From: Paraescarpia echinospica
Lineage: Eukaryota > Annelida > Polychaeta > Sabellida > Siboglinidae
Reading direction: 5' to 3'
Assembly (NCBI GenBank): GCA_020002185.1
Contig: CM034534.1
Location: 62,924,771 to 62,988,770, forward strand
DNA: 64,000 nucleotides
Shown: one piece after another, positions 60,501-64,000 of the stretch
Layout of the letters: every line of letters begins with the position of its first letter
Numbering within the stretch: position 1 is the stretch's first letter
Made by a program: the position numbers and the translations under genes
Notes under the pieces: generated by a model
Database searches by the model: none
What the model was told of the DNA's origin: nothing
The model's input: only the letters and a program-made list of their open reading frames with translations

Positions 60501-61055
60501 CACCCGCAGACACACGGAAGTAGAACCTGCCCGCCTCGTCTGCAACAAGGATACATGTCATGCCTCATTCAATAGGCACGCACGTTGTAAGGAAACTTGT
60601 ATTGGTTGGTGTAATCGAATTATAACTGAGCTGGTGTGTGTGCGCATGCGTGTGTGTATGGACAGCTGGTGTAACGTTTAAAATGAACAATTAGATAACT
60701 AATTCTTGCAGAACACTGACACTTAACAATAATCTACATATTAGATCAACCAAAGTTTTAATTTTTATGGTATCATTGTCATTTTTGAGTGACATCACCT
60801 TACAATAATTATTGCATACAACAACTTTCGTAGTATACCTGTATTTCCAACAATGTCTGCCATCTCAAAGGCGCTGGACTTCCCCGACTGCGCTAGAGTC
60901 CTGGAGTCATCATCGCCATTCTCTGTCACGTAGAAGCCAATAAGACTGTCCCGCACCATCCAGTAACGGTTCCAGCCCATCCTCTCATACAAGAACATGA
61001 CAGACATACGCCACTGAGCTCGGTCATAGATCAACACCAGCTGGAATGTATTCGG
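21235..61055 (-). CDS. Mucin-4-like transmembrane protein (NIDO-AMOP-VWD-EGF-SEA-TM), 5' incomplete, 23 exons
   Basis: Exons on the minus strand, in coding order: 61055-60839, 60539-60277, 59733-59526, 59100-58864, 51801-51667, 50797-50597, 37969-37781, 36777-36709, 36518-36314, 35486-35317, 34637-34476, 34030-33881, 33460-33335, 33108-32983, 30164-30039, 29364-29113, 28531-28418, 28002-27889, 27509-27396, 26488-25983, 24697-24636, 22222-22059, 21533-21235. Each has AG/GT borders except the acceptor at 24698. Phases match at every junction and exon lengths agree, giving about 4,209 nt (1,402 codons plus stop). The family is type I membrane mucins of epithelial surfaces: NIDO, AMOP and VWD form the adhesive head, EGF modules the stalk, and SEA self-cleaves outside the membrane. 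The N-terminus, signal peptide and first half of NIDO lie upstream. The introns are full of minisatellites and transposons. Function is inferred from architecture only. Paralogous family members or a broken SEA exon cannot be excluded. Confidence 0.85.
21534..22058. other. Intron 22
   Basis: No repeat or mobile element recognised; clear splice sites at both ends. Confidence 0.6.
22059..22222 (-). CDS. Exon 22: SEA domain, cleavage motif and C-terminal half
   Basis: Acceptor ttgtttcttcag, donor CAAAG|gttagt, phase 2 in, 1 out. The peptide is [20 protein letters not shown], then [17 protein letters not shown] is the autoproteolytic site of SEA domains (cleavage between Gly and Ser in the known mechanism). 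It ends [14 protein letters not shown], close to the membrane. Confidence 0.87.
22960..23390. repeat. Minisatellite, 54-bp unit, about 8 copies (first block)
   Basis: Unit begins cacaattatgttacttaata and ends cacatattccacat. Same unit as the block at 23535-24590; a degenerate spacer (23391-23534) with broken pieces of the unit separates them. 54 is a multiple of three, hence the long false frames. Lies in the intron between exons 21 and 22. Confidence 0.95.
23535..24590. repeat. Minisatellite, 54-bp unit, about 19-20 copies (second block)
   Basis: Same unit as 22960-23390. Variants atg/gtg/ata, aatacc/aacacc and gtgcctgg/ctgcctga recur in groups, suggesting higher-order duplication. It ends about 45 bases from the donor of exon 21. 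Confidence 0.95.
24636..24697 (-). CDS. Exon 21: SEA domain, middle segment, with a damaged acceptor
   Basis: Codons [20 protein letters not shown] plus AG, donor TTCAG|gtaatt, phase 2. With exon 22 the AG makes Arg, giving [10 protein letters not shown], the exact SEA cleavage-site context. Compared with other SEA domains, exon 20 must join at or within a residue or two of this ATG. That needs an acceptor AG at 24699-24698, but the strand reads tttctg. The bases upstream belong to a duplicated LINE tail, so the splice site may have been destroyed or may be a rare TG acceptor. Confidence 0.68.
24698..24974 (+). mobile_element. Duplicated LINE 3' tail, copy 1
   Basis: Starts cagaaataataagcctatat and is, by eye, identical to 25425-25699 over about 275 bases. 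It abuts SEA exon 21 directly and replaces the acceptor that exon should have. Confidence 0.9.
25110..25699 (+). mobile_element. CR1-like LINE 3' end, copy 2 of the tail
   Basis: Plus strand encodes [43 protein letters not shown], then after a stop [19 protein letters not shown], the C-terminus typical of CR1-like ORF2. The last 275 bases are repeated at 24698-24974. The stretch 24975-25109 between the copies is not clearly LINE. Confidence 0.8.
25983..26488 (-). CDS. Exon 20: Thr/Ala-rich mucin-like repeats and start of SEA domain
   Basis: Acceptor ctttttacaag, donor AAAACG|gtcagt, phase 1 in, 0 out. The first two thirds are Thr/Ala-rich, with about three copies of a 15-residue unit ([15 protein letters not shown]), a possible O-glycosylated stretch though poor in Pro and Ser. 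Then [20 protein letters not shown] and [17 protein letters not shown] open a SEA domain. The reading frame runs on past the donor to 25926, so an intron-retained short end is possible. Confidence 0.8.
26130..26465 (-). repeat. Coding 45-bp repeats in exon 20
   Basis: About three exact 45-bp units (15 codons, [15 protein letters not shown]) plus GCT/GTT-rich degenerate copies, inside the mucin-like part of exon 20. In frame with the protein. Confidence 0.9.
26540..27046. repeat. Minisatellite, 36-bp unit, about 14 copies
   Basis: Unit begins tttaacgtctaaaagtacaa and ends tagcacctgaataaaa; almost perfectly homogeneous. In the intron between exons 19 and 20, 50 bases from exon 20. Confidence 0.96.
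27396..27509 (-). CDS. Exon 19: EGF-like module (Notch type), last of the stalk
   Basis: Acceptor actttcttcag, donor CTGG|gtaggt. The peptide is [16 protein letters not shown], then [17 protein letters not shown], then TNCQLG. 114 nt, phase 1. It is followed by the Thr/Ala-rich exon after an intron holding a 36-bp array. Confidence 0.87.
27549..27692. repeat. Tandem duplication, about 77 bp, two copies
   Basis: The segment with aataaatgaatgtaaaagaa, cagcat, aaaaaggtatatca occurs twice with a few differences, in the intron between exons 18 and 19. Confidence 0.8.
27889..28002 (-). CDS. Exon 18: EGF-like module (Notch type)
   Basis: Acceptor tgtgtgacag, donor GACAG|gtaggc. The peptide is [16 protein letters not shown], then [17 protein letters not shown], then VVCET. 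All six cysteines are present and the D.NEC calcium-binding start is kept. 114 nt, phase 1 at both ends. Confidence 0.87.
28003..29112. other. Introns 16 and 17 (flanking exon 17)
   Basis: Apart from exon 17 (28418-28531) no repeat, mobile element or gene recognised. Confidence 0.55.
28418..28531 (-). CDS. Exon 17: EGF-like module (Notch type)
   Basis: Acceptor catttaacag, donor GATGG|gtgggt. It starts [16 protein letters not shown] and ends [17 protein letters not shown]. The SSPCQNGA and C.PGFTG..CE motifs define the Notch/Crumbs class. 114 nt and phase 1, as exons 18 and 19. Confidence 0.87.
29113..29364 (-). CDS. Exon 16: two EGF-type modules (multiple-EGF type plus cbEGF)
   Basis: Acceptor ttgactttag, donor GTTG|gtatgt, phase 1. 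The first module is [18 protein letters not shown], with [19 protein letters not shown], a MEGF/laminin-like EGF. The second is [16 protein letters not shown], with [14 protein letters not shown], a cbEGF. 252 nt is twice the usual 126, so the exon looks like a fusion of two module exons. Confidence 0.85.
29365..30038. other. Intron 15
   Basis: AT-rich; nothing recognised. Confidence 0.55.
30039..30164 (-). CDS. Exon 15: calcium-binding EGF-like module
   Basis: Acceptor acttgacag, donor GCAG|gtcggg, phase 1 at both ends. It starts [17 protein letters not shown], continues [18 protein letters not shown] and ends DSRTCAG. 126 nt like exons 13 and 14, with cbEGF motifs D.NEC and GGY.C.CP.GY. 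Confidence 0.84.
30280..30474 (+). mobile_element. LINE 3' UTR fragment
   Basis: Ends gcgcctttgagcagatctgt, then cacggcgctctataaatgc and an AATAAATAAATA tail, the same kind of 3' end as the LINE ending at 20555. No coding part left. It separates one lone unit of the 30-bp repeat (about 30236-30262) from the main array. Confidence 0.7.
30475..31385. repeat. Minisatellite, 30-bp unit, about 30 copies
   Basis: Unit agaattgactaactccaaat plus accctacacc. Two main variants (gaattgact, gaactaact) alternate in a non-random pattern. In the intron between exons 14 and 15. Long frames on both strands result from the unit length of 30. Confidence 0.97.
31421..31765. mobile_element. Inverted-repeat element, probable MITE or foldback
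   Basis: 31453-31495 is the inverse of 31651-31692 (about 43 bases, about 90% alike; tcccacaagagggtagcact against the complement). A direct copy of the left flank (atggtagagccacaatgg) recurs at 31704-31762. The centre contains tataaatagg. No coding sequence. Confidence 0.7.
31766..31925 (+). mobile_element. LINE C-terminal end fragment
   Basis: Plus strand reads [20 protein letters not shown] then [11 protein letters not shown]; the SIRLWN.(L/V)PV.V motif is the end of many LINE ORF2 proteins. Very short. Confidence 0.5.
31926..32320. other. Unassigned intronic sequence
   Basis: AT-rich; nothing recognised. Confidence 0.5.
32325..33005 (-). repeat. Minisatellite, 45/44-bp unit, 15 copies, each carrying a 5' splice site
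   Basis: The unit is the end of exon 14 plus its donor: AACATTGACTGTCAAG|gtag. I count 15 donor copies, acctac cores spaced 45 bases except three 44-base units with a one-base deletion. The first unit is the real exon end (exon 14, donor at 32982). Frames through the array read [15 protein letters not shown] until the first 44-base unit. Confidence 0.95.
32983..33108 (-). CDS. Exon 14: EGF-like module whose donor seeds a minisatellite
   Basis: Acceptor gtggtttcag, donor GTCAAG|gtaggt. The peptide is [15 protein letters not shown], then [19 protein letters not shown], then IDCQG. Six cysteines, 126 nt, phase 1 at both ends. The last codons (NNIDCQ) and the donor are repeated 14 more times downstream, so the true exon end in mRNA is uncertain: use of the second donor would add 15 residues in frame. 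Confidence 0.8.
33335..33460 (-). CDS. Exon 13: calcium-binding EGF-like module
   Basis: Acceptor cctttaacag, donor GACA|gtgagt. The peptide starts [16 protein letters not shown] and has [16 protein letters not shown], with six cysteines in cbEGF spacing. A 126-nt symmetrical phase-1 exon, the same size as exons 14 and 15, which suggests duplication within the gene. Confidence 0.85.
33881..34030 (-). CDS. Exon 12: calcium-binding EGF-like module
   Basis: Acceptor tgtggtctag, donor CACAG|gtaaca; phase 1 at both ends, as in all modules of the stalk. It starts [18 protein letters not shown] and ends [18 protein letters not shown]. The D.NEC start and C.PGY.L..D..C end mark a cbEGF (fibrillin/LDLR class) domain. 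Confidence 0.85.
34476..34637 (-). CDS. Exon 11: EGF-like module
   Basis: Acceptor cttgttgcag, donor GTAG|gtaagg, phase 1 at both ends. The peptide is [24 protein letters not shown], an acidic insert (PEEEAVQG), [17 protein letters not shown]. Cysteine spacing and C.QG(Y/F) identify an EGF-like module, with NCT sequons for N-glycosylation. It is best seen by spliced reading; no ATG-initiated frame covers it. Confidence 0.75.
34638..35316. other. Intron 10
   Basis: No repeat or mobile element recognised. Confidence 0.5.
35317..35486 (-). CDS. Exon 10: end of cadherin-like domain and EGF-like segment
   Basis: Acceptor tgtccgtgtag, with a weak pyrimidine tract; donor GACAG|gtgagg; phase 2 in, 1 out. 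[20 protein letters not shown] closes the cadherin-like fold. Then [13 protein letters not shown] and [10 protein letters not shown] form an EGF-like module that finishes in exon 11 ([10 protein letters not shown]). Confidence 0.75.
35680..36235. repeat. Degenerate minisatellite, about 32-bp unit
   Basis: Unit contains gagagcaataggaggcaagt, then gtgataggga. The centre (35815-36065) is regular; the flanks are degenerate. In the intron between exons 9 and 10. Confidence 0.9.
36314..36518 (-). CDS. Exon 9: cadherin-like (CADG/He_PIG type) domain
   Basis: Acceptor ccctctacag, donor ATCAC|gtacgt; phase 1 in, 2 out. It contains [34 protein letters not shown] and TTPVNIT. The DPDGD and G.F.W.P motifs are those of dystroglycan-type cadherin-like repeats. 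A donor three bases later (TAC|gtaggt) is also present, but only the phase-2 donor joins exon 10 in frame ([11 protein letters not shown]). Confidence 0.8.
36709..36777 (-). CDS. Exon 8: short Ala/Thr linker
   Basis: A 69-nt exon with acceptor tgttgcag and donor ATGG|gtgagt, phase 1 at both ends. The peptide is [20 protein letters not shown] plus TM. It continues the post-VWD linker (VVTGNAVA...) and leads into the cadherin-like domain. Found by phase-consistent splice sites; it has no start codon of its own. Confidence 0.72.
36778..37460. other. Intron 7, AT-rich part
   Basis: A/T-rich with runs of aaataaat; no gene or mobile element recognised. Confidence 0.5.
37465..37800 (-). repeat. Minisatellite, about 57-68-bp unit, about 6 copies, each with an exon end and 5' splice site
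   Basis: Each unit copies the end of exon 7 (codons for [12 protein letters not shown]) and the donor context (g|gtcagtggtc), then part of the intron (acattcttgtacaaccg). Two units lack a 9-11 base piece at the donor (DYFVSG instead of DYVVTG). The copy nearest 37800 is the true exon end. Confidence 0.9.
37781..37969 (-). CDS. Exon 7: MUC4-type linker after VWD
   Basis: Acceptor tattcaccag, donor CACTG|gtcagt. The peptide reads [17 protein letters not shown], then [13 protein letters not shown] and, after [20 protein letters not shown]. This W...ESLF.Y and C...ECLFDY pattern follows VWD in MUC4-like proteins. The exon's last codons and donor are tandemly copied downstream (37465-37800). Confidence 0.85.
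37970..39560. other. 5' part of the 12.6 kb intron
   Basis: Very AT-rich, with a cactcactcact/aactaactaac stretch at 38270-38330 that could be a LINE tail. No gene recognised. Confidence 0.45.
39590..43150 (+). mobile_element. Well-preserved LINE (CR1/Jockey group) with endonuclease and RT
   Basis: Endonuclease: [166 protein letters not shown], and a C-terminal region to 42751. Damage is light: a stop at 40259, a lesion near 41000-41060 and a frameshift near 42338. The 3' end is a TTAC repeat at about 43124-43150. No ORF1 recognised upstream. It inserted in sense opposite to the host gene. Confidence 0.92.
43141..47004 (-). mobile_element. Related LINE on the opposite strand, interrupted at 44552-46247
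   Basis: Coding order: [31 protein letters not shown] linker, [52 protein letters not shown], then (after removing the insertion) [54 protein letters not shown], and at 43150-43440 [43 protein letters not shown]. The same family as 39590-43150, lying tail-to-tail with it. Frameshifts and stops abound. 43605-43800 is a GC-richer stretch of unknown origin inside it. Confidence 0.85.
44552..46247 (+). mobile_element. Nested LINE of a different family with target-site duplication
   Basis: GC-rich relative to its host. Plus strand: [99 protein letters not shown], then after a frameshift near 45245 [66 protein letters not shown]. The YADD segment is deleted. The protein ends near 45941. The tail is cataataata. 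Flanked by attgtttctgactc at 44536-44551 and 46247-46260. Confidence 0.88.
47005..49904. mobile_element. Candidate non-autonomous DNA transposon, 2.9 kb, with terminal inverted repeats
   Basis: Left end agggctattccagaaatta and right end taatttctggaatagccct are perfect inverses over 19 bases; similarity continues (GTAC, C-rich, T-run) for about 45. No transposase recognised. Inside, about 330 bases are directly repeated (48587-48910 and 49247-49565), and shorter repeats recur (47477-47548 with 47741-47849; 48080-48150 with 48519-48586). C-rich stretches with accaccc lie inside both ends. No convincing target-site duplication was found. Confidence 0.65.
49905..50234. other. Unassigned intronic sequence
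   Basis: AT-rich; nothing recognised. Confidence 0.5.
50235..50592. repeat. Minisatellite, 16-bp unit, about 22 copies
   Basis: Unit ctaatgtaactgtata with c/t and a/c variants. It begins about 4 bases from the donor of exon 6: on the minus strand gtgagttacaattacattag already reads as the first unit. Confidence 0.93.
50597..50797 (-). CDS. Exon 6: von Willebrand D domain, C-terminal part
   Basis: Acceptor ctggtttcag, donor ACTT|gtgagt. It contains [14 protein letters not shown] and DPSDDLTP, the conserved GLLG.FN.D..DD end of VWD, then EMIF-type residues (MIFHEFGET). The donor base T joins GG of exon 7 to make the conserved Trp of FGETWRIS. A 16-bp array begins within the donor flank. Confidence 0.87.
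50798..51666. other. Intron 5
   Basis: A short gcgcgcacgtgcgtgtgtgtg stretch near 50880; otherwise nothing recognised. Confidence 0.5.
51667..51801 (-). CDS. Exon 5: von Willebrand D domain, middle part
   Basis: Acceptor tttgttgtag, donor AGTG|gtaaga. The peptide begins [18 protein letters not shown] and ends VGVVFKSG, fitting the beta strands of the middle of VWD. Its first 40 nt and acceptor form the repeat unit of the 5.6 kb array just upstream, so this exon is the coding end of that array. Phase 1 at both ends. Confidence 0.8.
51762..57398 (-). repeat. Minisatellite, 50-bp unit, about 112 copies, each with a 3' splice site and exon start
   Basis: On the minus strand each unit is ttgtttgttgtag|GATTCG, followed by the first 40 bases of VWD exon 5 ([13 protein letters not shown]). 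Period is 50 over almost the whole 5.6 kb; irregular units cluster at 53270-53580 and 54990-55090. Common variants are catctt/catcct and gacgaa/gtcgaa. The copy at 51762-51811 is the functional exon start. 50 is not a multiple of three, so read-through is not open. Confidence 0.97.
57399..57914. other. Unassigned intronic sequence
   Basis: A minus frame at 57405-57722 has no recognised domain. Confidence 0.45.
57915..58348. mobile_element. MITE or foldback element with long imperfect inverted repeats
   Basis: ggtgatgtcaccacagg (57915-57931) is exactly inverted at 58332-58348, and about 90-base inner arms (58000-58088 with 58170-58262) match at roughly 80%, including tcatatcaccgtaaag and acacaggaatt. 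The centre is short. No coding sequence. Ends are approximate; similarity may extend to about 57898 and 58380. Confidence 0.75.
58349..58863. other. Unassigned intronic sequence
   Basis: AT-rich; nothing recognised. Confidence 0.5.
58864..59100 (-). CDS. Exon 4: von Willebrand D domain, N-terminal part
   Basis: Acceptor cttgtttcag, donor AGTG|gttcgt. The peptide starts [20 protein letters not shown], the hallmark GDPH..T.D...Y.F opening of a VWD domain, followed by GLGEYTLI and NFTLQGRT. Phase 1 at both ends. The intron that follows (7 kb) contains the 50-bp junction array and a MITE. Confidence 0.88.
59101..60276. other. Introns 2 and 3 (flanking exon 3)
   Basis: A short TA run near 59930. 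No gene or mobile element recognised outside exon 3. Confidence 0.5.
59526..59733 (-). CDS. Exon 3: AMOP domain, second part
   Basis: Acceptor tttctacag, donor CTAG|gtacgt; phase 0 in, 1 out. It starts [10 protein letters not shown], carries WCCEKSDNC and ends VAPFLG. Cys-rich, with the CCY and WCC pairs seen in AMOP C-termini. The next exon begins AWFVGDPH, the usual AMOP-to-VWD transition of MUC4-type proteins. Confidence 0.82.
60277..60539 (-). CDS. Exon 2: AMOP domain, first part
   Basis: Acceptor cttgttgcag, donor ACACAG|gtgtgt; phase 1 in, 0 out. The peptide runs from [18 protein letters not shown] through a Trp-rich stretch ([13 protein letters not shown]) to [15 protein letters not shown] and ends PWGWSTQ. 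The C.W......CPC spacing is typical of the AMOP domain of MUC4 and SUSD2, an extracellular adhesion-associated module. It continues in frame into exon 3. Confidence 0.8.
60839..61055 (-). CDS. Exon 1 (first visible): C-terminal part of NIDO domain
   Basis: The acceptor is a T-rich tract ending ttttttcag before CCG AAT ACA; the donor is ACAG|gtatac. The peptide starts [19 protein letters not shown] and contains FLYERMGWN and DSLIGFYV, the usual course of the second half of a NIDO (nidogen-like) domain, in which an NTFQ.VL strand is followed by an aromatic/acidic loop. Phase is 0 in and 1 out. The first half of NIDO must lie on an upstream exon, beyond the repeat array or in the gap. Confidence 0.75.
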
Positions 61056-61229
61056 CTGAAAAAACAATTACTGCAACATTTAGAAATACATGTGTCATAC
61101 CATTACGGTCTAAAGACCATTTCAACATCGGAAAAACAACAGAGAACAAAAACAACTGGAGAGTAAAGATTTGCAAAAACAACTGGGTAAGAAGAATAGT
61201 GGGAGTGAAGAGAATTAGCAAATGAAGAA

Positions 61230-62009
61230 TGGAGGAGGTGAGGGAGGAGGTTGGTCTGAAAGAATGGAGGAGGTGAGGGAGGAGGCTGGTGTGAAAGAAT
61301 GGAGGAGCTGAGGGGGGAAGTTGGTGTGAAAGAATGGAGGAGGTGAGGGAGGAGGCTGGTGTGAAAGAATGGAGGAGCTGAGGGGGGAAGTTGGTCTGAA
61401 AGAATGGAGGAGGTGAGGGAGGAGGCTGGTGTGAAAGAATGGAGGAGCTGAGGGGGGAAGTTGGTGTGAAAGAATGGAGGAGGTGAGGGAAGAGGTTGGT
61501 GTGAAAGAATGGAGGAGGTGAGGGAGGAGGTTGGTGTGAAGAATGGAGGAGGTGAGGGGGGAAGTTGGTCTGAAAGAATGGAGGAGGTGAGGGAGGAGGC
61601 TGGTGTGAAAGAATGGAGGAGCTGAGGGGGGAAGTTGGTGTGAAAGAATGGAGGAGGTGAGGGAAGAGGTTGGTGTGAAAGAATGGAGGAGGTGAGGGAG
61701 GAGGTTGGTGTGAAGAATGGAGGAGGTGAGGGAGGAGGTTGGTGTGAAAGAATGGAGGAGATGAGGGAGGAGGCTGGTGTGAAAGAATGGAGGAGCTGAG
61801 GGGGGAAGTTGGTGTGAAAGAATGGAGGAGGTGAGGGAAGAGGTTGGTGTGAAAGAATGGAGGAGGTGAGGGAGGAGGTTGGTGAAGAATGGAGGAGGTG
61901 AGGGAGGAGGTTGGTGTGAAAGAATGGAGGAGGTGAGGGAGGAGGTTGGTGTGAAAGAATGGAGGAGGTGAGGGAGGAGGTTGGTGTGAAAGAATGGAGG
62001 AGATGAGGG
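61230..62009. repeat. Purine-rich minisatellite, about 35-bp unit, left part
   Basis: Unit aatggaggaggtgagggagg plus aggttggtgtgaaag, about 22 copies, with ctgagggggga variants arranged in higher-order blocks. Almost no pyrimidine on the plus strand apart from T. Interrupted at 62010 by the MITE. Confidence 0.95.
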
Positions 62010-62652
62010 CAGACTTGCCTACCCCAAAAACTTCCTGTCAGTAATCCATCTTTCCATTTACACTGATTTTCAGGAATATAGGCTTCCTGTCAGTAATTGT
62101 TCAGAACCGTGTCAGATATTGTCACCGGGGGGGAGGGGGGGTAGGGACGGCAAAACCATTACATTACGCTAGTCATCGACATCGTCTAGACTCTAGTGAC
62201 TGTATGATAGGCTGTAAATGATAGACTAAACTCAATAAATACACTAACTTAGTCTTAGTACAGTCAGTTGGCCTAATACTACAAGTACAACACTCACTAA
62301 ATTTTTGCATTACACGTTTCTTTTTGGTTGGCAGTGGCGTCGTTTCGCTGTCAGCCATCATTTCGTGCCGCGTGACTTCGTTTTGATTGATCGCGGAAAT
62401 GCGAATTTGTCATTATACTGTTTCCTATTGGTTAGATTACGACCAGATTCAGCGAATCAAAAACCATGTCACAACATGCTGCATATATATGCTGCCACCT
62501 GATGAATATAGTGGAAGCTAAATTGGAGGAACACGGAAGTGATTGGCGAACATGGTGACAGTCCGTAATATTTTCATCCCTCGCCGTAATACCGTAATTT
62601 GAGGTGACTTTCCGGAATGATTCCAGACAATCCGGAATGGTAGGCAAGTCTG
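62010..62652. mobile_element. MITE of 643 bp with 14-bp terminal inverted repeats, inserted in the minisatellite
   Basis: Ends cagacttgcctacc (62010-62023) and ggtaggcaagtctg (62639-62652) are perfect inverses. Flanks both show tgaggg (62004-62009, 62653-62658), a possible 6-bp duplication although the host array has that motif anyway. On the minus strand a frame starts MADSETTPLPTKKKRVMQKF (about 62302-62361) with a gtgagt just after, as if the first exon of an autonomous parent were retained. Confidence 0.85.
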
Positions 62653-63122
62653 TGAGGGGGAAGTTCGTGTGAAAGAATGGAGGAGGTGAGGGATGAGGTT
62701 GGTGTGAAAGAATAGAGGAGGTGAGGGGGAAAGTTGGTGTGAAAGAATGGAGGAGGTGAGGGAGGAGGTTGGTGTGAAAGAATGGAGGTGAGGGAGGAGG
62801 TAGGTGTGAAGAATGGAGGAGGTGAGGGAGGAGGTTGGTGTGAAAGAATGGAGGAGGTGAGGGAGGAGGTTGGTGTGAAAGAATGGAGGTGAGGGAGGAG
62901 GTAGGTGTGAAGAATGGAGGAGGTGAGGGAGGAGGTTGGTGTGAAAGAATGGAGGAGGTGAGGGAGGAGGTTGGTGTGAAAGAATGGAGGTGAGGGAGGA
63001 GGTTGGTGTGAAGAATGGAGGAGGTGAGGGAGGAGGTTGGTGTGAAAGAATGGAGGAGGTGAGGGAGGAGGTTGGTGTGAAAGAATGGAGGTGAGGGAGG
63101 AGGTAGGTGTGAAGAATGGAGG
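62653..63122. repeat. Purine-rich minisatellite, right part, running into the gap
   Basis: Same 35-bp unit, with shorter 29-31 bp variants (gaatggaggtgagggagg). About 14 copies before the run of N. Confidence 0.95.
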
Positions 63123-64000
63123 NNNNNNNNNNNNNNNNNNNNNNNNNNNNNNNNNNNNNNNNNNNNNNNNNNNNNNNNNNNNNNNNNNNNNNNNNNNNNN
63201 NNNNNNNNNNNNNNNNNNNNNNNNNNNNNNNNNNNNNNNNNNNNNNNNNNNNNNNNNNNNNNNNNNNNNNNNNNNNNNNNNNNNNNNNNNNNNNNNNNNN
63301 NNNNNNNNNNNNNNNNNNNNNNNNNNNNNNNNNNNNNNNNNNNNNNNNNNNNNNNNNNNNNNNNNNNNNNNNNNNNNNNNNNNNNNNNNNNNNNNNNNNN
63401 NNNNNNNNNNNNNNNNNNNNNNNNNNNNNNNNNNNNNNNNNNNNNNNNNNNNNNNNNNNNNNNNNNNNNNNNNNNNNNNNNNNNNNNNNNNNNNNNNNNN
63501 NNNNNNNNNNNNNNNNNNNNNNNNNNNNNNNNNNNNNNNNNNNNNNNNNNNNNNNNNNNNNNNNNNNNNNNNNNNNNNNNNNNNNNNNNNNNNNNNNNNN
63601 NNNNNNNNNNNNNNNNNNNNNNNNNNNNNNNNNNNNNNNNNNNNNNNNNNNNNNNNNNNNNNNNNNNNNNNNNNNNNNNNNNNNNNNNNNNNNNNNNNNN
63701 NNNNNNNNNNNNNNNNNNNNNNNNNNNNNNNNNNNNNNNNNNNNNNNNNNNNNNNNNNNNNNNNNNNNNNNNNNNNNNNNNNNNNNNNNNNNNNNNNNNN
63801 NNNNNNNNNNNNNNNNNNNNNNNNNNNNNNNNNNNNNNNNNNNNNNNNNNNNNNNNNNNNNNNNNNNNNNNNNNNNNNNNNNNNNNNNNNNNNNNNNNNN
63901 NNNNNNNNNNNNNNNNNNNNNNNNNNNNNNNNNNNNNNNNNNNNNNNNNNNNNNNNNNNNNNNNNNNNNNNNNNNNNNNNNNNNNNNNNNNNNNNNNNNN
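63123..64000. other. Assembly gap (N)
   Basis: 878 undetermined bases to the window's end. It begins inside the minisatellite, so the gap is probably caused by the array. Confidence 0.99.

Overview
The window is animal nuclear DNA. It is AT-rich, with short exons in long introns, several non-LTR retrotransposon (LINE) lineages, DNA-transposon remnants and many minisatellites. The last 878 bases (63123-64000) are an assembly gap. The retroelement mix and the mucin-4-like gene suit a marine invertebrate, perhaps a mollusc or other lophotrochozoan, but nothing in the sequence fixes the species.

The only host gene I can assemble with confidence lies on the minus strand, from 61055 (its visible 5' end; the true 5' end is upstream, beyond the gap) to the stop at 21235. 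I find 23 exons. The frame carries through every junction, giving about 1,400 codons. Domain order is NIDO (C-terminal half), AMOP, VWD, a mucin-4-type linker, a cadherin-like (CADG type) domain, about eleven EGF-like modules, a Thr/Ala-rich mucin-like stretch, a SEA domain with the GSVVV self-cleavage motif, one transmembrane helix and a basic cytoplasmic tail. This is the MUC4-like transmembrane mucin plan. A candidate alternative tail exon sits at 17440-17616.

Region by region: 1-21 kb is mostly intergenic, with decayed LINEs (1.5-2.9, 5.1-8.3, 16.6-16.95, 18.4-20.6 kb), a Ty3/gypsy RT-RNase H fragment (14.75-15.2 kb), two minisatellites (8.5-10.3 kb), a TG microsatellite (12.9 kb) and a short HECT-ligase-like fragment (11.1 kb). 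21-61 kb is the mucin gene. 61.2-63.1 kb is a purine-rich minisatellite split by a MITE and running into the gap.

The most unusual feature is that the gene's introns hold about ten separate tandem arrays. In three of them the repeat unit itself spans an exon-intron junction: about 112 copies of a 3' splice site plus exon start (51.76-57.40 kb), 15 copies of a 5' splice site (32.3-33.0 kb) and about 6 copies of another 5' splice site (37.46-37.80 kb). A fourth array (50.2-50.6 kb) begins a few bases inside a donor site. The 12.6 kb intron at 38.0-50.6 kb also holds a well-preserved LINE, an opposite LINE split by a third LINE with a readable target-site duplication, and a 2.9 kb element with terminal inverted repeats.
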